The notes beneath the pieces are model-generated. The model saw only the letters and a list, made by a program, of their open reading frames with translations, ran no database searches and was not told the DNA's origin. The translations under genes were made by a program, and so were the position numbers. From contig OZ005648.1 of the NCBI GenBank assembly GCA_963930645.1, forward strand, positions 244,567,436 to 244,631,435: 64,000 nucleotides of DNA, written 5' to 3'. Shown in pieces: positions 56,634-64,000 of this stretch; position 1 is the first letter of the stretch; each line of letters starts with the position of its first letter. This DNA comes from Salticus scenicus. Its lineage: Eukaryota; Arthropoda; Arachnida; Araneae; Salticidae.

Positions 56634-57441
56634 TGTATTTGTCTTAGAGAAAAAGCATTCCATTGAAACATGCAGGAAGAAAAAATGTGAAAATCTAATG
56701 AAGTATTCATTCAATACAGTGTCCCAAAATATAATGAAAGGAGCGGTAATCAAAATGGCGAGAGTTATGGCCATATCACACGTGAGCATATATACTCAAA
56801 ACAACATTATACGCAACATGTTCACTATGCTGAACGAACGAGAAACCGGTCAGCTGTCCGTAGGGTTTCCCCGAATTGATAGCGTGATGTATTCCCTTCT
56901 CAAAAGGTATTCCAGGAAAAAATCCTGTGTATTCCTTCTATTGGTCAATTTTGATCAGCACGCTCAACACAGTCAACTTTTTGTAAACGGCTTCGGAAAA
57001 GTTGATCATCCGAAAACTTGCTGCCCTAGAACAAAATCAGGCTAAGTGTGTTGGGTATAATGCTTTGTTTAGTAAAAAGCTCAGGGAAAATCTCTCGTGT
57101 GATATGGCCATTAAGCTAAATCGGAAGTGGAATAGGAGTCAATTCAGAGACCAATTTTTTAACCAAAATATTGAAATAATAATAATAAAGTGTCGATTTT
57201 TCTTAAAGTTGAATAAATAGTCGCCAGTTAAAATATAGTGGTCGCCAACGGTGACCAGATGACTGTATTTCACGAGCCCTGTGCATAACCACATGATTTT
57301 TTTTTTTTTTTTTTTTTTTTTAAGACATAAAGTTTAACAATTTACTATCTACCTTTAGTGAATTACGATTAAAAAAGAAAAAAAAGTATTTCCTTTGACT
57401 GACTGACATCTAAACTGAGATTTTGACTGATGTGCATGACC

Positions 57442-57477
<36 letters not shown>

Positions 57478-57609
57478 TTTTTTTTTTAGATTTTATAAAA
57501 TTACGTAATATGTGTAATTTTGACAATTTATTTAAATGTAGTGACCAGGGAAACGACTGGAACCGGCTATTTTTGAAAAATAAGTTTGATCACAACAATC
57601 CCACAGAAA
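56286..57609. other. Intergenic sequence with one unrecognised 115-codon frame
   Basis: A frame at 56698-57045 (plus) starts MKYSFNTVSQNIMKGAVIK. It has no recognisable domain, signal peptide or repeat, and the adjoining frame 57002-57220 overlaps it. They may be pieces of a decayed transposon protein, but no family could be named. A-runs occupy 56600-56630, and T and TTTA runs lie at 57297-57322 and 57444-57490. Confidence 0.4.
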
Positions 57610-57748
57610 AAAAAGATCCCCTCCCTGGAGGATCAAAATTGTGATGGCATGTCTCCGGACAAACTCTAGTGGTGAGTCCCAGACCGTCGCCAACTGCCCA
57701 TTTTGCGTAGCACTAGTGCGACCCAAAAACCCAACCAACCAACCAATC
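57610..57748 (+). repeat. Dispersed repeat family F, copy 1
   Basis: It shares GGAGGATCAAAATTGTGATG, GGCATGTCTCCGGAC, ACTAGTGCGAC and an ACCAACCAACCAA tail with 60100-60215. The simple-repeat tail suggests a SINE. Confidence 0.7.
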
Positions 57749-58261
57749 ACAGGGAAAAAGAAAGGAAAGAAAGAAATTAAATTATTTTTAGATATGAAAC
57801 ACTTTAAAAAAACTGTATATACTCTAAAAATAAAAAAATTCGACATACACACTCAGACACATACCATATATATATATTTAAAAAAAACAAGTATTCAGTT
57901 ATATAATCTCAAAGGAAATTTGTGGCAACGAAAATATTTATTTAAAGTTTTCAAAGAAAATCTCATATTTTATAAAAATGTTAACAGTAATATATTTCTT
58001 GTGATCCTTTACCTTTCAAAAACAAAAAAATTGTTTTTCTCTGAACTATTCTATATGAAATATTATTTTAAGCACATTGAGTAAAATCTATTTTGGCCTT
58101 TCGTAAAACTGAAAGAAATAAGAACTCAATGGATGCAATCAGATTTTTATTATATTACTCTTGTAGATTGTTCATAAATGTATAAAATAAGAAATAGTAT
58201 ATATTCTAATATTTGTATTGTTCACACTGAAATTTCACAGTTATCAATTTTATTTTCCAGT

Positions 58262-58310
<49 letters not shown>

Positions 58311-58739
58311 TTATTTATTCTTAGAAAATTAACTAATATTTTTCTAATTTTGTATTTATTTGATTGATATATTTAAAATATTTGAAACACTATTAAAAAG
58401 TTATAGAATTATAGAAAAAAATAATCTTGTATGTTATTCACACGACTTTCTCTTGCCCTGAAATTTAATACTATAAATACAGGTTGGAGATTAAAACGTA
58501 AGATAACGAGTACGTTATGTAAACCTATGTTAAACAATTCAAATTAGGCTTCTGAAGAGTTTTATATGATAATTTATTCTGTGTGTGGGGGGCTACCACC
58601 TCCCTCAACACCCCCGTTTCATTAATGCACCTACATTTATTTAGAATTTAATTCCGTTATTAAAAAATAATTTTGTTTTTAAAAAGTAATTTATTAAAAT
58701 TATTATTTAAACAAATTATCGTTTATGATAATGCAGACG
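57749..58739. other. Intergenic sequence with a (TA)n microsatellite
   Basis: (TA)n at about 58265-58308. A short piece near 58436-58470 (TCACACGACTTTCTCTTGCC then CTGAAATTT) resembles a block repeated in the Polinton arms. No gene recognised; a 147-codon frame (57641-58084) begins in repeat F and reads through AT-rich DNA. Confidence 0.4.
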
Positions 58740-59345
58740 ATTTCCATATTAGAGAAGTAGTATAACACTAAATATCAATTTTTCTCAATAGTACATAAAA
58801 AAAAAAAATTGTTAAAAATGAAAAAAAATCGATAACTTTATTTTAAATTATCCCAGATGGATGGTTCAACCATTCGTTTTAAAGGTATTGGTGAGCTCTT
58901 TTGAAAGATACCCATCACGAAAATTTAGACGAGGCTTCTAAATGCACGATTTTTTTTTTTCCCAGTTTACTATTTCTATTACAAAAAATATATATTCGTT
59001 TCATTTGGTTTACTGCAGTCTATAGATGTTAAACTCTACTTACCTGCAATTTCCCCCACAGACGTAGTGTATTTGAATACTTTTGAGTGTCCCTGTAAAC
59101 GAACCATTTGCCTCATCTCAACGAAAAGCTTAGTGTAGCATCCCTATATGATAAACATTTAGAATACCGAGTTTGGAATTTCTGCTACTATTTGTTCTTG
59201 AGATATACGGATAAGAGACCGACACATACACAGACAGACACACACACAGATCAACTGCTAAAAACATGATTTTCGTATTCAGGAGACCTCAAAACGTGTA
59301 AATATATCAAAATTCGAAAATTTGACCCCTATAGGTAAGAGAAAG
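58740..59345 (-). repeat. Dispersed repeat family D, copy 4 (minus)
   Basis: Most complete copy. It starts near the ATGGTTCAACCATTCG block, contains the GTTAAACTCTACTTACCTG, CTCAACGAAAAGCTTAGTGTAG and GTATTCAGGAGACCTCAAAACG blocks, and ends CCTATAGGTAAGAGAAAG. It pairs inverted with 15421-15785 and in the same orientation with 40500-41175. Confidence 0.7.
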
Positions 59346-60099
59346 TAATAATCATGTGAAAAATGTTAACGATATATAAATGTTAGAAATATGTTTTAGA
59401 GGAACGGGTGAAGGGATTTTCACATGCAGAGAAATAGGCTTCTTCCGAAAAAGGAAATCAGTAAAACTCGTAGAACTCCACCCAGTTGTCTATAGTACAG
59501 GGTGATTATAATTAAAATTACCATTTCAAAACGCTATAATTTTAAAACTACCCATCAGAGCGATTTGATATTTTACCAGAGCAATCGTGAGGCAATGAAA
59601 GTTTGTTTAGCAAAAGGAAAAAAAAAATTCCAAAATGCGCCGTTAACTATCCGTAAAGTATTTGTTTCATGAAGCTCCGCTTTTTCTCTTTTCACTGTGA
59701 CTGTTTCCGCTGTAAAAACGTATTATTGTCTTTTTGCTAAAAAAAAAAATGTAGTAAACCCTTGAAGTCTATTGTTTCCTGATATTCTATTATGTTGCTA
59801 ACAGGATTCCTGTGTTTAATGAGTCCATTTAGGCGGTTAGTTTCTCTAGTTCCATTCCATAAAAAAGCGCCAAACGACTTATACGTATTTCTTGATTGGC
59901 ACCTCAAAACTCTCACTTTCCACCAAGATTGTAAATTTTTTCCAGAGTGGCCCTTGCGTAAAACTGATCAGGCCTTGCCCTCTTACATTCTCATCTGCTT
60001 GCATTTTACAAAAGACAAAGTTTTAAACCTCATCTTTAATAAGTCACTATTAGATGTTCCCACCAAAAATTATACCTCTGGGTCTCACCGAAGCGGGAG
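59346..60099. other. Intergenic sequence
   Basis: The stretch 59499-59530 (ACAGGGTGATTATAATTAAA) looks like a transposon or SINE end, but no partner was found. A 121-codon frame (59792-60157, plus) runs into repeat F and has no recognisable domain. Confidence 0.35.
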
Positions 60100-60215
60100 A
60101 GCCGTCCCTTCCGTGGAGGATCAAAATTGCGATGGCATGTCTCCGGACCATCTCTAGGGCCATCTCAATTGCCCATCTGCACTAGTGCGACGGCAATTCA
60201 ACCAACCAACCAACC
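60100..60215 (+). repeat. Dispersed repeat family F, copy 2
   Basis: Counterpart of 57610-57748, ending in AACCAACCAACCAACCC. It is preceded by a GC-richer GGTCTCACCGAAGCGGGAGA segment that may belong to the repeat. Confidence 0.7.
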
Positions 60216-61199
60216 CACTACTAGATTTGAACTTTTTCTTTTTTTTGGAAGTTTTACGATTCATGGAGATGATCTAGCGTATGCTGGACCATTTAGGATT
60301 AGAAATAACAATAACTACAACAAAAATATAACAATTGCGTTGTTTGATAAAAATTGAGCACAAACCTTCAACAGAAAATAACAATTTGTAGTGGCAATTA
60401 TTTTCTGTTGCTAAAAGTTTCCCATAAAACTTTCTTCTATAATTTCCTTGTCAAACACCCGAAATTAAGAATAAAACACTCTCATTAGTAGAGTTTGCGT
60501 GGGAAAATAGTGGAATTAAAAAATGCTTTGAAATTTTTTTTCATCTATTTTTTTTTTCTTTTAAGTAAAAAATAATAAATATATTAAGAATTCATCGTGT
60601 TTCACAATGAAGAATCCTAATATATCCATCTTTCCTTTTTTTTTTTTTTTTTTTTTTTGAATAAATAATACAAATTATTATATGATGCCAAACATTCTTA
60701 TAGCAAATAATAACTCGTATATGAATAATAAATTTAAGTTTATAAAATTATTTTCGTTATTTAAAAAGATGATGATAAAAGATATTTCGCAATATATAAT
60801 TCGTTTTTAGTGAGACATTCTATTCTGTCTTTGTCAATAAAATAACATTCAATATATCCGATATTGTTTCAAAAGAAACCATTTGTAATGTTAGTTCTGC
60901 CTATATTATTTATAAAACTTTCTGAGTTTTTTCAATAGATTCTTTAAGTAAATATTGTTCTTGTTATACATTTATTTTACAAGAGCGTCTGTTTAAGTAT
61001 ATATATTTAATACACACACATATATATAAGTTAAACATTACATATATAAGTAAAGGAAAGTGTTACGTAATTAAAACTACGTAGCATTTAAATATATATC
61101 CATATATGCACACACATACTACGCGAGTTACATATGTAATAATACATATTATTACATATGTATACATATTATTACATTACATATTATTATTACATATTT
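60216..61199. other. AT-rich sequence, nothing recognised
   Basis: T-run at 60631-60658; AT-rich words throughout. No gene. Confidence 0.45.
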
Positions 61200-61450
61200 A
61201 AGTATTACGTAATTTTGATTTATTACAAGAAATTACCGAAACATCTAGTTAAGAATTTGCGTACATAATGTTGTAAATTTCGGTTATTAATTTAAATAAA
61301 ACTACGTAGCATTTAAATATGTATGCATATATGCATATATACATATTTAATTATTACGTAATTTTGATTTATTACAAGAAATTACCGAAACATCTAGTTA
61401 AGAATTTTGTACATAATGTTGTAAATTTCAGTTATTAATTTAAAAATGTC
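61200..61450 (+). repeat. Tandem duplication, ~135-bp unit
   Basis: TTACGTAATTTTGATTTATT, ACAAGAAATTACCGAAACAT and CTAGTTAAGAATTT occur at 61205-61255 and again at 61347-61405, each followed by GTACATAATGTTGTAAATTT. The AAACTACGTAGCATTTAAAT word also repeats (61072, 61298). Confidence 0.7.
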
Positions 61451-61741
61451 TGATTTCAGAAAGTCATAAAATGAATTGAACAGCATCCCTCCACATTTTA
61501 ACATCCAAAAAAAGCGATATCGTAGCTGTAAAAAATTGTGTGTGTGTGTGTGTATAAAGATTTCATAGTTTTCTTTTTCTCTTTTTTTTTTTTTTTTTCA
61601 AAAAATTATCGAGATAGTTAGGTAAAATTTATGCTGCACATAATGCTGTAAATTGCAACTGTTAATGTTGAAATATTTGAATTCAGTATAGATGAAATTG
61701 AATTGAGATAAGTAACCCGCATCTGGTACATTTCAACATCA

Positions 61742-61773
<32 letters not shown>

Positions 61774-61779
61774 AAAAAA
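61451..61779. other. AT-rich sequence with GT and poly-A runs
   Basis: (GT)n at about 61538-61553 and interrupted A-runs at 61741-61780. Pieces around 61600-61740 (AAATTATCGAGATAGTTAGG, ATAATGCTGTAAATT) are diverged relatives of the 135-bp unit. Confidence 0.4.
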
Positions 61780-61886
61780 AAGGCGATATCATAAAAAAAA
61801 TTACATACATCTTGCGGCCGTGTCCGATTAAATATATTTCAGTCATTGATTGTAAAAAGGAAGTTATGTCCGTAAATACATTGTGA

Positions 61887-61928
<42 letters not shown>

Positions 61929-62582
61929 CATGAAGAAATGAAGTGACAATTAAGAAATAGTGAACACTCAGATTTTACATTAGTTTGTTAAAAATATGGG
62001 TATGGATTTCTTTTAATGAAGAGGGCTGGCCGCAAAAATTAACAGTCAACACTCCAAACTTTACAGAAGTTTTTAGATAGTAAAATTTTTATTTTTAGTA
62101 AGAATTATCTAAGATATCTGTATAAATTAGTAAGGCGATATCATAAAAAAAATTACGTACTTCTTTCGGCCGTGTCCGATAAAATATATTTCAGTCATTG
62201 ATTGTAAAAAGGACGTTATGCCCGTAAATACGTTGTGATATTATTATTATTATTATTATTATTATTTTCATTAAGAAATGAAGTGACAATTAAGAAATGG
62301 TGAACACTCATATTTTACATCAGTTTGTTAAAAATATGGGTATGGATTTCTCTTAATGAAGAGGGCTGGCCGCAAAAATTAACAGTCAGCACTCCAAACT
62401 TTACAGAGGTTTTTAGATAGTAAAATTTTTATTTTTATTATGAATTATCTAAGATATCTGTATAGAATTATTAGTAAGGCGATGTCATAAAAAAAATTAC
62501 TTACTTCTTTCGTCCGTGTCCGTTAAAATATATTTCAGTCATTGATTGTAAAAAGGACGTTATGCCCGTAAATACGTTGTGA

Positions 62583-62613
<31 letters not shown>

Positions 62614-62815
62614 TTCATTAAGAAATGAAGTGACAATTAAGAAATAGTGAACACTCATATTTTACATCAGTTTGTTAAAAATATGGGTATGGATTTCTCT
62701 TAATGAAGAGGTCTGGCCGCAAAAATTAACAGTCAACACTCCAAACTTTACAGAAGTTTTTAGGTAGTAAAATTTTTATTTTTATTAAGAATTATCTGAG
62801 ATATCCGTATAGAAT
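61780..62815 (+). repeat. Tandem array, ~350-bp unit, 3 copies, each with an (ATT)n run
   Basis: Units start at AAGGCGATATCATAAA-like sites near 61781, 62132 and 62477. Each contains CGTGTCCGAT-like, TTTCAGTCATTGATTGTAAA, a (TTA)n run of 8 to about 14, AAATGAAGTGACAATTAAGA, GGCTGGCCGCAAAAATTAAC and GAATTATCTAAGATATC. Copies 2 and 3 are most alike. Confidence 0.87.
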
Positions 62816-63057
62816 TAGTTCTGAGTATCAATCGATTTTTATGTACAAGTAACGAAAATTTCAACCCTTACCGCAAATTTTCTCCGCAGGACATACTAAA
62901 GATATCCCAAGGATGAAAGGTGTCTGGGGAATAACTGAGCACTTTTATTCCCAGTATATCCTCGGGATGTACTGGGTATAAGGGAAATAATATAGTTGAT
63001 TTGTTTCGTTTCATTCAAGCAAAAAACTGTAATCCTAATCAACAATAATGGTCTTTT
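62816..63057. other. Intergenic sequence
   Basis: It includes mirrored GGATATCC-like and CCCAAGGATG/ATCCTCGGGATG words near 62895-62965 but no defined element. Confidence 0.35.
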
Positions 63058-63290
63058 AATGGCGCCATCAGAAGCTGAGGTGTTCTGGTAGACATGAAAT
63101 GCCCAGTTCGATCTCTAGTCGAGTTTGGTGGTCTAGCTGGTGGTTTAGCCGTTCGGAGGTTTTCATGGTTCTCTCAGAAACTTGTGTAAATACCGTTAAA
63201 GACCCCCTTGAAAGTTCCCCAAGGAAGGCACTCTCCCAGTCCTAGAACCCTAGCCCAGGCTTTCGGTCTTAACTTTAACACCAACACCAC
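63058..63290 (+). mobile_element. tRNA-derived SINE, copy 3
   Basis: A-box-like AGAAGCTGAGGTGTTCTGG and B-box-like CCCAGTTCGATCTC (63101-63114). The body has TAGCCGTTCGGAGGTTTTCA, TGGTTCTCTCAGAAAC and CCTAGAACCCTAGCCCAGGC, the order seen in the copies at 12845 and 49270. Confidence 0.65.
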
Positions 63291-63418
63291 ATAAATTTAA
63301 AATACGCTGTGAGAAATGTATAACTCTGGAAGTGATTTCTACAATGATTATTTTTTATAATAACTACAGTTTTTTATATTCTCACACAAAAAAAATATGT
63401 TTTTTTTTTTTTAAATAT

Positions 63419-63453
<35 letters not shown>

Positions 63454-64000
63454 GTTGTTTTTGTCATTTTACTTGTAATTGAATTTGGTTAGGTTCAATT
63501 AACCCTTTAACGTTCATTGGTTTCGCAGCGAAACCAAACATTTGATATAATTTAAGAATTTTTATGCAGCAGGTTTTTTAACATTTCCTCCCTTGTTTTC
63601 ATCAGGTTTTAAACTTTTGTTCCTTTTCTGTCATTAGATTGCAGCACTATTCCAAAATTTAACAAATAATGCTTCAAACGAAGATAATGCATAAGTCACT
63701 TGAAGTTTCTTAGTGTGCGTGAGTGCGAATTGCTGGTTGATGATGCACTAATGTTTAGTTTTTTTTCATTTAATGAAGAGTTGAACTATTATTTTCACCT
63801 GAAATAACTTTTATGAGTTTTTGTAGTCGATAATGTTTACTTACAAAGTGTTTTATTTATTAAATTAAATATTATTTGAATTTAATAAGAATAACTTATA
63901 GATGTTTCAAACCAAAAACTTCTCAAAAAAGAACAATGTTATTTTTTTATTTTTTAAATATTTATAATCAGCTATGTGCCTAAAATCCATTTTTAAAATT
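63291..64000. other. Intergenic sequence at the window end
   Basis: T-runs at 63399-63410 and 63419-63450. TTAACCCTTTAACGTTCATT near 63500, next to the perfect palindrome GGTTTCGCAGCGAAACC (63520-63536), could be one end of a piggyBac-type element, but the other end is not in the window. Confidence 0.4.

Overview
This looks like AT-rich nuclear DNA from an arthropod, plausibly an arachnid. The grounds are a Penelope-like retroelement, tRNA-derived SINEs, pogo, Tc1 and piggyBac type transposons, C2H2 zinc-finger PolB elements, and the absence of any bacterial gene organisation. No intact host protein-coding gene was recognised. Almost everything identifiable is mobile or repetitive DNA, most of it decayed. 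Positions 6091-6290 are an assembly gap.

The centrepiece is a Polinton/Maverick-like element at 13696-38162. It is flanked by the 6-bp duplication TATACT (13690-13695 and 38163-38168) and begins with AGTAGTGAGAG, mirrored at the other end. It is one giant palindrome. Two nearly identical arms (about 7.92 and 7.91 kb once a later insertion is removed) face each other across an 86-bp GC-rich spacer at 30166-30251. Each arm carries one copy of a protein-primed family B DNA polymerase gene with five N-terminal C2H2 fingers, about 3.4 kb of non-coding AT-rich DNA, and a tRNA-like sequence near the centre. No integrase, packaging ATPase, protease or capsid gene is visible. Without the insertion the element is about 15.9 kb, the normal size of a Polinton. 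The best reading is a snap-back (fold-back dimer) derivative that integrated as a unit. Both PolB copies are broken: they share a frameshift, and each also has its own lesions.

The left PolB copy is interrupted by a second, 8.54-kb element (14381-22924) with an exact 8-bp duplication, GTAAATAG. The intact right arm serves as the empty site. Its terminal inverted repeats are about 0.6 kb each and consist mostly of a minisatellite built on TTTCCCGACA. It contains, nested, a decayed pogo/Tigger-type transposon (16432-19683), a dispersed repeat, and six units of a satellite of about 145 bp.

Left of the palindrome: a dead Penelope-like element with inverted pseudo-LTRs (501-2283), a 1.4-kb long-TIR element (3698-5142), several MITEs (5415-5595, 6538-6878, 8482-8802), two copies of a CACTG-ended repeat family, a SINE and a short tandem array.

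Right of the palindrome: more dispersed repeats, a dead Tc1-like element (39832-40418), two piggyBac-type MITEs with TTAA duplications (43657-43889, 50486-51027), two hammerhead-like RNA hairpin motifs (48090-48133, 51604-51640), a decayed region scattered with a TGTAACAGAGTGGACA motif (48.3-51.1 kb), a palindromic tRNA-Thr-like locus (53.5 kb), a seven-unit array of about 260 bp with A/G tracts (54.5-56.3 kb), a three-unit array of about 350 bp (61.8-62.8 kb) and another SINE. Nothing here forms a cooperating set of genes; the window records nested insertions.
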